From the NCBI RefSeq assembly GCF_000003815.2, contig NC_049984.1, positions 8,018,197 to 8,082,196 on the forward strand: a DNA stretch of 64,000 nt, given 5' to 3'. The position numbers and the translations under genes were made by a program. This DNA comes from Branchiostoma floridae (lineage: Eukaryota; Chordata; Leptocardii; Amphioxiformes; Branchiostomatidae). Below are positions 35,590 through 44,845 of this stretch, in pieces. Within the stretch, counting starts at the first letter, position 1. The number at the start of each line of letters is the position of its first letter. The notes below the pieces were generated by a model. The model did not search any database and was not told where the DNA came from. It saw only the letters and a program-made list of their open reading frames with translations.

Positions 35590-36279
35590 AGAGATGCGCG
35601 CATGAATATATCATTCTTCTGTGTGCTGGCCCTCCGGCAAAGTCTGAAGCTACCAGCGTACGTCCTTCATCGCCCCAGCGCAGAAAACTTGCCGGGAAAA
35701 GGCCACGTCGTTGCCGGGAAAAGGCCACGAGAGTGCCGGCGGGAGACTCGCTACTACACGATGCGGTGCAGCAGCTCAAGCTCGTGACGGCAGCTCGTAC
35801 TCTCCCGGGTATTGTATCAGAGATACACGGTACCACGCAAGGTTTGGTCGAACACAGGAAAGCACTATCTGAGCCCGGTCTGGAGATTTACTTGTTCGTT
35901 TTGTGGTATGGTGTTGTGGTGAGACATGTTTGATATCTGTAGTCTAGGCCTGTTGCAGGGCTCGCAGAGTCATGTTTCTGCCGTACGGAAGAACTTCACG
36001 TTTTTGCAATTTTTTCCGGTTGACTGTCACATAGTTTCATTGTCGCGTTTTGTCTGTTGCCTGTTTGCTGAGTGTTTTGTGAACGCTTTGTAAACGTTGT
36101 ATGCAGGTCCGACGGGAGAGAGCTACCTTTAATATTTAGAATGTTTCTTTTCAGTTTTTGGTATATACGATCGCATCCTCTGTTGAATTTTGCTGTGGCC
36201 ACCTTTTGACGACGCTGATTAGTGGTGCTGTTTAGGAGTTTGCTATTTGTGTGTTTTTCTTGTTTTATGAAAGTGTTAC

Positions 36280-36830
36280 CAGGATGCTAGAGCTGTCGCT
36301 GTCGAGGAGATGCAACATGGCTACCCTCTGAGTCACCGTGGTGGGATAATAGAATCCGTTGCCATCCTCTACCTTGGAAGGCAAGGGAGGCTTTTGTCTG
36401 TTATTGAGGAGAGTTTCAGACCGAGATGTTCACCATTTTCTTGTCATTTTCTGATTTTTGTGTATATTCTAGTGATACGCAGACACGTGGTTTGAAACCC
36501 CGAACAAAGAAGCAAGATGGATACTCTCACAGTATCGCCGTGGCTGAAATCACAATCTGCATCCATCCTCTACCAGGGAATTCTACGAACGCCTCCATAC
36601 AGTGCGGAGGTCCATTACAGATCTAGAGCTTCGCCATTTTCTTGTCATTTTCTTTAAATCTTTATATTTTTTTTCGTGTGTATGATTTTATGCAGGATTT
36701 TAGGATAGCACTGTCATGGCATCGGGACTCACTATGGCTACCATTTTTGGAGTTCTTTTCAGGAATTGAAACCCGCCGCCATCCCCCTCGTGGGCGATGT
36801 AGTAATGCAGACTGCCAGCGTTTCTAGAGC
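36280..36830 (+). repeat. Diverged ~210-bp tandem repeats (2.5 copies)
   Basis: Unit 1 has GCAACATGGCTACCCTCTGA, then GCCATCCTCTACC and CACCATTTTCTTGTCATTTT. Unit 2 has GCAAGATGGATACTCTCACA, ATCCATCCTCTACC and CGCCATTTTCTTGTCATTTT. A partial third unit starts near 36690 with CACTATGGCTACCATTTTTG. No open frame runs through. Confidence 0.5.
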
Positions 36831-37386
36831 GTGGTTTTTGTTACGTACATGTTATCGTTATACGTTTTCGTTTGTCAAGTTTAACTTTTTGGATTGCGTG
36901 GGTGTTGCCCGTACGTAAGGTGATTGTCGTGTGCGTGGCCTATTTTTACCAAGCTTAGCGTTTGGTTGTTGAGCATGTATGTACGGGGAGCACGCATGGC
37001 CTAGGACTGTTCATGTTATCGTGGCTTGCCCACCTTTGAGCGCTAGGCGGGGGGATGTCGAGTGCGTATGGTGTGGATATTGTTACGGCTGGATTTTGTG
37101 TGTAATTTCGTCAGCGGTATCGATAATTGTGTTTTGTTTTCCGCATAGTTCTCAGGAACCGGAACGTGCTGGTTCACCCGTGACGTTCTCCCCCACCCGT
37201 AACGACCCTTGTAAGAAGTTTCGGACTTCAGGGATCTTCAGATGCGGCAGGTACGACAAAAGATGTAGCAGCAAGTGGTGGCGCAGGAACAGCAGCCTGT
37301 CAGCCTCTCTTAGGCCCCCTCACCCTCCTCGCCATTCCGGACACTTGAGTGCCACAAGGAAAGGACAGCTCATGAAGACGGTACAG

Positions 37387-37850
37387 CCCGGGCAGGCACC
37401 GGCGAGTGCCGCGGGTAGAGCTCACGAAGATGGTAAGGCCCGGGCAGGCACCGGCGAGTGTCGCGGGTAGAGCTCACGAACGACGAAGATGGTAAGGCCC
37501 GGGCAGGCACCGGCGAGTGTCGCGGGTAGAGCTCACGAACGACGAAGATGGTAAGGCCCGGGCAGGCACCGGCGAGTGTCGCGGGTAGAGCTCACGAAGA
37601 TGGTAAGGCCCGGGCAGGCACCGGCGAGTGTCGCGGGTAGAGCTCACGAAGATGGTAAGACCCGGGCAGGCACCGGCGAGTGTCGCGGGTAGAGCTCACG
37701 AAGATGGCCATGGTAAGACCCGGGCAGGCACCGGCGAGTGTCGCGGGTAGAGCTCACGAAGATGGTAAGACCCGGGCAGGCACCGGCGAGTGTCGCGGGT
37801 AGAGCTCACGAAGTTGGTAAGACCCGGGCAGGCACCGGCGAGTGTCGCGG
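37387..37850 (+). repeat. 52-bp minisatellite, nine copies
   Basis: The unit starts CCCGGGCAGGCACCGGCGAG and continues through GTCGCGGGTAGAGCTCACGA to AGATGGTAAGG. Copies start at 37387, 37439, 37498, 37557, 37609, 37661, 37719, 37771 and 37823. The spacing is 52 bp except where 6-7 bp are inserted (ACGACGA-type duplication or CCATGG). A degenerate relative is near 37970. Copies are ~95% alike. Each unit contains TAG and 52 is not a multiple of three, so the array is not protein-coding. Confidence 0.93.
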
Positions 37851-38493
37851 GAAGATATTGATCTCGGTTCAGATCAGTTCCGTTCATACACAGAGAGGTG
37901 GCACCAGCGTCTTCACATTGAACTCAACCAAATTTAAAACCTCCGTGAGTTTACGAAATTGAAATACCCAGGCAGGCACAGGAAGTGCCGCAGAAGAATA
38001 TGGAGCTCACGGTGGATGTTTTAGGAAGGAAAACGTACTCGTACTTCGCCGTAAAAGGTTTTGAAGACCGCAAGCCAGAAATCATATCGCCATGAGATCG
38101 AGAAGGCATTGAATCCACAAAATTGTCTTGTTATATAAGGACGGTCGCACTAAATAGGTACCAAGGGCAAGGCATATTACACTGGAAGGTATACAAGTGC
38201 GAATTTTCTAGGCAGTACGCAAGAAACACATTCCTTAACCACGTGTGGGACAATATTCTTAAGAAGTAGAAAAAAAAAAAAAAAAAAACACGTTACATCA
38301 ATTCATCGTTAATTGACGACTGATTGTGTTATGGATGTATTACACTCCTTTACGTTTGGGACCGCATTGTAAATGTGTGCATCAAAGCTGTTTGTACATA
38401 CTAGTATGTAAATACTTTTTGTTTTGTGACCGCATCTGAACTGTGAGCAGCGACACCTGTCCTGCAGTACAATGTGAACCAGTCAGAATTGCC

Positions 38494-38573
38494 CTGAAGA
38501 AGGTAACAGACGGTCACCGAAACGTCGGTGTGAATAAAGCATTGGTTGTGTAAAAAGAGTCTCTTTATTCACA
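38494..38573 (+). other. Conserved-looking 3' end: CTGAAGA/CGAAACG motif plus AATAAA hairpin
   Basis: CTGAAGA (38494-38500) and CGAAACG (38518-38524) flank a segment that can pair (GGU-A-AC with GUC-ACC). An 11-bp perfect inverted repeat, TGTGAATAAAG (38529-38539) and CTTTATTCACA (38563-38573), follows and places AATAAA on both strands. Similar motifs end various animal retroelements; part of a hammerhead-like core is present but no stem III is seen. Confidence 0.4.
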
Positions 38574-38959
38574 TTTCGTAACCAGTTTGGCATAACTGAA
38601 TAAAAGTGTTTTAAAACTGGAGATATGCGGGTCCAAATGTCTTACTGAGAGATGACTGTGGTGTGATAGATGGCGGTTGGCTGAGGAATGAGTCCACTCT
38701 GCTCTGTACTTAATTTTCGTCCCAGCCCGAGACTTTGCATAATGACGCTACATTTTCAGCGACAATATTCAGCAAAATGCAGTTCTCGACAAGTGAGCTT
38801 GAAGTCGCATGTAAGAAAAGGGGCTCGAAAAGGAAATGCTGCAAGTGAGAAGTCATCTCGGGTAAATAGTTCAAGAAATCTTTTCCATAGAGGTCACAAT
38901 AGTTGTGAAAATCTGAGTTTGTTTTCCTGGGAAGTGTTGTACATAGTACTAAAACGACG

Positions 38960-39290
38960 CAAAGAGAAGGATCGCTCTTGGCCGCCTCTGCATCTGGTAG
39001 ACTAAGAAATCCAGTGTGGAACCGCAAGGATATCAGATGTTGTGATATGCGCCTTTGCCAGGCACGTATACTCCCTATCGCCACATATGCCTGTGTGACA
39101 GGGACTCTGGAGTGGTCACATGAGCTCCTCCTGTTAGCTTTCGATTTGAGACACCTAGGGGCGTTTCTCTGTATTGCACTCCGAGATCGTGTACCATAAT
39201 TGAAGCATCAAAGCTAGACATGGATTAGAACACTCTTTTGGTTGATACAATTTTGGTAATAAGACTAAAATGGCTCAGACTGGTATTAAA
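38960..39290 (+). pseudogene. LINE reverse transcriptase C-terminal fragment
   Basis: One frame reads SASGRLRNPVWNRKDI, then MRLCQARILPIATYACVTGT and, after ~12 residues, LLAFDLRHLGAFLCIALRDRV. This follows the order of the thumb and post-reverse-transcriptase region of CR1/L2/RTE-like LINEs (GRL..VWK...I, LR.....P..LYGCETWTL, QAFE...LR..LGI.WRDRV). A frameshifted continuation near 39255 reads IRLKWLRLVLK, resembling the following R..WLGH segment. The catalytic YADD region is absent, so this is a dead fragment. Confidence 0.6.
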
Positions 39291-39417
39291 GAAGGGAGGA
39301 CTTTTCTAGGTCGGAAACCTTGTAAGAAATCGTAGGCTGGATACCGTAAGGTGTTACTTCGCTATTGTATTAGACGGATTTATCATCTCTGGCTGTCGCT
39401 TCACTGACTGAGTTGAA

Positions 39418-40068
39418 TCAGCCGACACAAGTACCCTTACAGATTTTACACCGGATCCCAACATCGAAGCTATGATGTGGAACACTATGTTTGTCTTTCG
39501 ATTCCATCTTGGGCTTACCGCTATCTCTATTGAGGAAAAAGAATTTCGTGTTTGAACTGTTGAGAGGTCGTCCGGACTCAGAATAATACTTTTGGGCATT
39601 ATGCATCTCCGAGGTCGCGGTGGGCGTTTGGAACCGTTTTGCACTCCACTTGTGCAAGCCTGGTGTCTTTCCATATTGTTGCTTCGGTGGGTCGAGTTTA
39701 TTAAGCAGGAAGAGTGGCAAATATGAGCGTCTCCGTCCTCTGAAAGGTTGGGGATCAGCATCGTCAAGCGGATGCTTGAAAGTTGAGGTTGGATAAGGCT
39801 GGGGGCCGTTGGGCATAGAGACAGTCGAGGCTCAAGACAAATGGTCCTGCGATGCGAGGGAAAAATAGTTTTGTTTTACCTCTAACGCGGATAATTCAGA
39901 ACTGGGCTTGACCGTGTCCTTATCGTTCTTCCTTCGAGTGATCGTAGAGGAACGGTTTTGAGATAACAATTTTGCGTTGCTTCCTCCATTTTGTTTGTCG
40001 TGCAGCAAAAAATGAGAGTGGGCTATATATGAGTGTTGGGTAGTTGTTTGAGAGTGGGTACCGTACAA
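39418..40068 (-). pseudogene. Unrecognised reading frame interrupted by one stop
   Basis: On the minus strand an open frame from ATG 40068 stops at 39832-39834; five codons later the same frame resumes at ATG 39816 and runs to a stop at 39418. Without that single stop it would be 216 codons. The translation is rich in Lys, Ser, Asn and Gln, with a terminal CKICKGTCVG Cys cluster. It may be a decayed element protein adjoining the LINE fragment or chance. I do not recognise it. Confidence 0.25.
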
Positions 40069-40079
40069 GGGAGAGGCAG

Positions 40080-40205
40080 CGTGAGAGGTAAGATGAGAAA
40101 GGAGTTACATGAGAGAAGGGAGTTGAGAGAGGGGAAATGAGAGATGGGGAGTTGAGAGAGAATAATGAGAAAGGGTGTGGTGAAAGAGGTATAGAGGGAG
40201 CGGAT
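40080..40205. repeat. Polypurine GAGA-rich tract
   Basis: Degenerate GAGAGAAGGGAGTTGAGAGA-type sequence, almost all purine on the plus strand. Confidence 0.7.
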
Positions 40206-40415
40206 GACAAGCGTTCTTCTAAAGGAATGTTATATTAGCCAGATAGATACGAACGCGTTGATGTATACAGACACAGACACGTTGATGCGTTACGCTGAAG
40301 GGCGGTTACGTTAGCTAGATATCTATACTAATTATAGATACTGATACAGGTACAAAGTTAAGGGGTTCAAAGGGAAAAGGAAGGGCTCAATAGCCAGAGA
40401 TGGCAAAGGCGGAAG

Positions 40416-40763
40416 ACGACGATTTCCGCATCACTCATACTGGAGGGCCAATAATTACGCACCTCAAAAAGGATACTATTTGAGGTGCACAATGATTGGC
40501 CCGAAAAGTATGACGTCACTCCCCCTATAAATAAGAGATGCGCGCATGAATATATCATTCTTCTGTGTGCTGGCCCTCCGGCAAAGTCTGGAGCCTGAAG
40601 CGTCCCACCCACCCGCCCATCGACAAGTTTTCTGCTTTCTGTGGAATTAGGCATCTGCTTCAGGATGGTCGCTTTAGCACATAGGTGACTTTAGGCTCCA
40701 GACGACGATTTCCGCATCACTCATACTGGAGGGCCAATAATTACGCACCTCAAAAAGGATACT
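40416..40763. mobile_element. Second copy of the promoter module, bracketed by 63-bp direct repeats
   Basis: A 63-bp block starting GACGACGATTTCCGCATCAC occurs at 40416-40478 and again, almost unchanged, at 40701-40763. Between them lies the 115-bp promoter module (40476-40590) and ~110 bp of unique sequence. The 63-bp block is itself a diverged reverse copy of the module's start (GGGCCAATAATTACGCACCT against the reverse of GAGGTGCACAATGATTGGCC), so the left block and module form a head-to-head inverted pair. Confidence 0.6.
40494..40533 (+). promoter_or_regulatory. CCAAT-CRE-TATA promoter, copy 2
   Basis: Identical to copy 1 over 115 bp: ATTGG at 40494-40498, TGACGTCA at 40511-40518, TATAAATA at 40526-40533. 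Downstream sequence differs completely after GCAAAGTCTG, so the two promoters would drive different transcripts. Confidence 0.55.
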
Positions 40764-42359
40764 TTTTGTGTATGTGGAGGTCTCGTGTGGAACTGATAAA
40801 GATTCAACCCACTTGTTTTTAAGAAAGACATCATTTACGGTCAGAACATTAACGGAATAATTTCATACAGAAAATAATAGTGGAGAAAGCGGGAATATCA
40901 ACGCTCCCACTTTTGCTTTCTCAACTAACTCTTATCGTGAGCATATAATTTGTTTATTGTCCAATTTGAGACAGTTTTAAAAAAGCGTCAGGTGCCAAAA
41001 TCTCACCGAATTTCGTTACATACTGGCCTTTAAGTAGTTGCCACCTGTTATGAACAAGCCTGTTATGAATACATTTTCTAACACATGCTATGAAATAGGC
41101 TTTTCGAAAAATGATAAAGACTTAATTTCTTCGGCATAGAGGTACATTTCTATCGAAAAGAAAGGGGTCCTTTCCGATGTGAGTGGATCAAACCTTTCAG
41201 TCAGTGGTCTCCGAGTTGAAATCCTCAGATTTTGATAGTTACCTGTTATGACAATCGTTCCTTGAATGTAGCAATTCAACAAATAAACTCACAAAGACGC
41301 CGAACATCGTGTGTCTACTGACAAGCCTGACTCTGATAATATCACATTTTTATCGTCTCTAATCCGTCCTACTTGAGTGGTCAGCACCAGACATTGTCCA
41401 GACGTCTAATCCCTTCCTGATCCCGTCAACGCCTTAATCTGTCTGGGGACGATTTAATCTGCACGGGTGAACTGGGTTAGATCAGGCGGTGTGTCGCCGG
41501 TAGCGGGCTGCACTATCACTACTGATGATCCTCATTGGTGATTAGATGGGTCGCGCGTGTGCTGGTGTGATATGGATAGTGCAAAACAATGTAACAGGTA
41601 CATTGTAAGGCAGAGCGTTGTACAAGACTTCTGACTGGTTACAACACGGAGATTCTAAACTATACAATATTTCATAGAAGACACAACGAGGTGATGTATG
41701 TCTATTATATAGCTTCACATGTTGACACTATTTATGTCTTTTAGCATGGTGGTATATAGTATTGGCCTACATACACAGACAGTTTGTCGGGATTTATGAA
41801 CATGTACCGTCTCTCTACTTGCCATGGGTAATGTGGTATTATTATCACACTTGTCAGTTCTTTCTTCGTTGAAAATAGGACATGTAATCAAGAATGGTAC
41901 TGATCTTCCATGTCTTCAACACTTTCACCGTAATAGCGACTCATATATCGGTTTTGTAATAATACTAAAATCACATCTGTTAGCATAGACAAAAAGATAA
42001 ATAAGGAAGCATCCATAAAAAAGAACATATTAGAATAACGCAGCTCCATTGCTTTCAACCGTACCTTACCAATAACCACCTGTAAGAGCTTGTTTGGATA
42101 CCGTACCTAACATAACAAGTTTGTTGTTATAGATACTACACTGTTGATATCACTCTTATCACAAACATACAAACCTAACATAGTACCATCTTCTGTTTGT
42201 TCCGAATAACCGGTAAACCGCATTTTGGTGTAAGATAAAGGCCAAGATCAAGATAAAAGCCTTGTACAGTAAATAACAAGTGACATAAGGTCGGACTGTA
42301 AGGTTTGGTCCACTCACTCCAGGATGAACCTTTATTCCGGTGTTCTATGAAAAACACCG
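40764..42359. other. Intergenic, no gene seen
   Basis: Contains the homeodomain-type motif cluster at 41360-41545. Open frames are below 65 codons. Confidence 0.45.
41360..41545. promoter_or_regulatory. Cluster of TAATC(C/T) motifs, candidate enhancer
   Basis: Five TAATCC/TAATCT-type sites (41360, 41407, 41435, 41455 and inverted at 41540) lie within 186 bp. SMAD-like CAGAC/GTCTGG motifs are interleaved (near 41400 and 41441). TAATCC is preferred by K50 homeodomains such as Otx, Gsc and Pitx. The patch is GC-richer than its flanks and lies between FoxL1 and GMDS. Confidence 0.3.
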
Positions 42360-42505
42360 GCTTTTGAGGACGTCCCTAACCGTCATTTTCACCACAGTGC
42401 CAGAGTGAGGAAAAAGCTGCATTTTTTCAAGGTCACAACATTGCGGCCGGTTAGAGATTAGAACCCAGGACCTATAGATTCTAAGTCAACAACTCTAACC
42501 TTGAG
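42360..42505 (-). repeat. SINE family copy 3 (reverse, head and early body)
   Basis: On the minus strand: GGTTAGAGTTGTTGACTTAG, B-box-like GGGTTCTAATC (42456-42466), then GTGGTGAAAATGACGGTTAG and GGACGTCCTC, in the same order as the copy at 47470. Confidence 0.6.
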
Positions 42506-43595
42506 TCGACAAGAACACCTTGCCACCTTGTTACTGTTTGGTGTAATCAAGCAACACAAGTCCGCGTGTTGTCTGTTTTTACTCACATATCACGCCCCTG
42601 AAAAACAGCGCACACTATCTGACGATCACAAGCCTTTCGGTGATTACTACCGATAACGGTTACTGCTACCGAAGCCGCGGAAACCTCTTCACTGTGCCTT
42701 TGTGTCTAGGGCGGGACCACCAGGGTAGGAAACTTGACATTTGTGACGGTAGGTAGCCGCCTTTTATGTGTCAAGGCCGCGGTGATCTAGATCTGCTTTC
42801 CACGTGGGAGAAAAGTGGCAAAGGAAAATGTTCAGCGTACGTAAAGTAATGAATCTCGCATAATCATGCATTCTGCCCTCACCTAGTATTACTGTTAGAA
42901 ATCTATATGCAAATGTTTGTTTATAATAAGGAGTTATGTCTGAGCTAAGATAGCCTAGATTTCACTGTAATGTTTCTATATGTCGTATGGCCACAATAAA
43001 CAAGCAAGAATAAGAAAAAAGTAACATAGTTGATCATAGATCGCACTCTGTACAGCACAATGTAACCATACATTCAAGTTCTAATAGTACAAAATGGCAA
43101 AGCGGAAATTCACATATATAGCTTTGATGTACGTGAAAGCAAGGTGTGTTTTAACCTCCTTGGTGAAAGCAAACCAGGATGGTGAAAAAATTGAACAGTC
43201 CAAAAACTGAGAGTGAGAAAATGTTAAAATCCACTGAACTACATTTAGGTCTAACTGGTCGATGGGAAATGATTGTCCAGCTGGTTCGAATCTCAAAAGG
43301 CAGGAGAACTAAGAAACCACATCTTTCAAACAGCGGTCAACAGCATCGTTTCCATTTATTTGTGTTGCCGCCACTTCGTTCTCAGCCCATGGACGACTAT
43401 TGCGCGGTGTAAATAAAAGTCCTTCATCGAATTCTCTGTTTTTAAAACAATGTCAAAAGCTGTAGACGTACAAATGGATGAAAGGACGGAAGCAGAAAAT
43501 AGACCTCGAAAAAGATTGCTTTACGTAAAATCTGTAACTAAAGAAGAGATGAGGTTCCACTGGGGACTAGTAGTAATAACTTAGCCTGGATTCCA
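42506..43595. other. Intergenic, no gene seen
   Basis: An AACCTCCTTGGT end near 43155 resembles the MITE nested at 61579. No gene is supported. Confidence 0.4.
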
Positions 43596-43752
43596 GACTG
43601 TTTCCAGGGTCTACAGAGGCCAGCTCCTCGGCTGTAGGGACACCATGCTCCAACAGTCCCAAGACACAGGGGCAGTGGTACAATATTAATGTCCTTGGAC
43701 CATCTTCGCCCTACAGGCATTGAGGAGCTGGCCTGTAGACCCCGGAAACAGT
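43596..43752. mobile_element. Foldback element with 44-bp arms
   Basis: The left arm (43596-43639) starts ACTGTTTCCAGGGTCTACAG; the right arm (43709-43752) is its reverse complement with about four differences. The centre is ~70 bp. It is non-coding; the 90-codon minus-strand open frame over it is incidental. Confidence 0.75.
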
Positions 43753-44222
43753 GAGTGATACGATGATGGTTGTGTGCTAATACCGTATCAGGTTCGGAAC
43801 TGTTCCCCACAAAAATTATTTCCTGTATCCACTAACACATCTATTAGAGCCATGACGTCCAATACCGACCACCCAGAAGTCTGTCATACAACGTAAGAAC
43901 TTGTTATAAAATTCTCTCCAACATGTCTTTTTCAAAAGACAATTAGAATCTACCACTGGTCAAATGTTGCAATCAAAAGTTCTGGTGGTTTTGATAATCT
44001 TTTTTTTTGTATGCCAACCTGTTTAACTGATATAGTCGTTAGTTTTTATGGAATTGATTATAATTAAAGTCATAACTTTTACCACTTATGTTTGGTAGGC
44101 TATAGATTTAGAATGAAGACTCAGGATACCAGCCTAACGCAGTTTGTCCATACTCACAGTTATTTTATAAAACATGTGTTGCGCCTCTAAAAGGGAGGTT
44201 AACCGGTTATGCGTAAGAAATA

Positions 44223-44250
44223 AACACAACACAACACAACACAACAAAAT
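44223..44250. repeat. (ACAAC)n microsatellite
   Basis: About five ACAAC units. Confidence 0.85.
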
Positions 44251-44799
44251 TTATTTAATTTCCCATGAAAGCTTACGGGGGTTAAGCCATGTCCAGTATA
44301 ACATTGATATTCAACTCCAAGACAAAATTGTAGGTTTATTGGTTGTGACTGAATTGAGGGACCGCGTTATGTTGGACATGCCCCGCTGAGTTCAGCTGAC
44401 GGTACGGCACTAGAGTGTGTATTTTCGTACCCGTTCGTGTTTGTCATATAGGGACGGGCTTTAAACATGTTTGAAACGCTTTTATAAAGCATCATTTATC
44501 TTGTAGTACCGGTGATAGAACAAATTCAGGACTTACACAAATATTTAGAAAACTCTTCACGTAGTTGTCATATTCGAAAACGTTTCTATAATATTTATCA
44601 CGGGATGGAACTATCTTGATATTGTTATGATGTAGTCCTACAAGGTACCTGTACTCCATTTGCTGTCGAACTTCGAAGCAGAGGTTAGGCTACGGCTAGC
44701 TTTTTTTACGTCTTTTCGGGCGTTTTCTGACGTTCTATTTTGGTTTTCCTTTTTCCGCCGGCGAAGATATTATCGCCGTTGTGTATGTCGGAACTAAGG

Positions 44800-44845
44800 T
44801 GTTATCTGTGTACAGGTGTGTGCACCTGTGTACAGGTGTATCCCC
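44800..44845. promoter_or_regulatory. Palindromic CAGGTG/CACCTG cluster
   Basis: GTACAGGTGTGTGCACCTGT followed by GTACAGGTGTA gives three alternating CAGGTG E-boxes, with a near-perfect dyad. Such E-boxes are bound by Snail/ZEB/bHLH factors; function is untested and the cluster may simply derive from a repeat. Confidence 0.25.

Larger units (their letters stand above)
35532..38580 (+). mobile_element. Unclassified retroelement-like unit with its own promoter
   Basis: Begins with a 115-bp promoter module that is duplicated without a mismatch at 40476. It then has a ~280-bp open segment with Arg/Lys-rich translation (35640-35930), diverged ~210-bp tandem repeats (36280-36830), a 52-bp minisatellite, and a 3' end with CTGAAGAAGG...CCGAAACGTCGG and a hairpin carrying AATAAA on both strands. 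No reverse transcriptase, integrase or gag motif is recognisable inside. Calling it one element is inference; it could be several neighbouring insertions. Confidence 0.4.

Noticed and set aside
35418-35933. 171-codon plus-strand open frame
   Set aside because: It starts upstream of, and runs through, the CRE-TATA promoter module, so the full frame cannot be one protein from that promoter. The downstream basic part may still be coding but matches nothing I know.
37387-37850. CRISPR-like regular repeats
   Set aside because: Units are directly adjacent with no unique spacers, in clearly eukaryotic DNA; it is a minisatellite.
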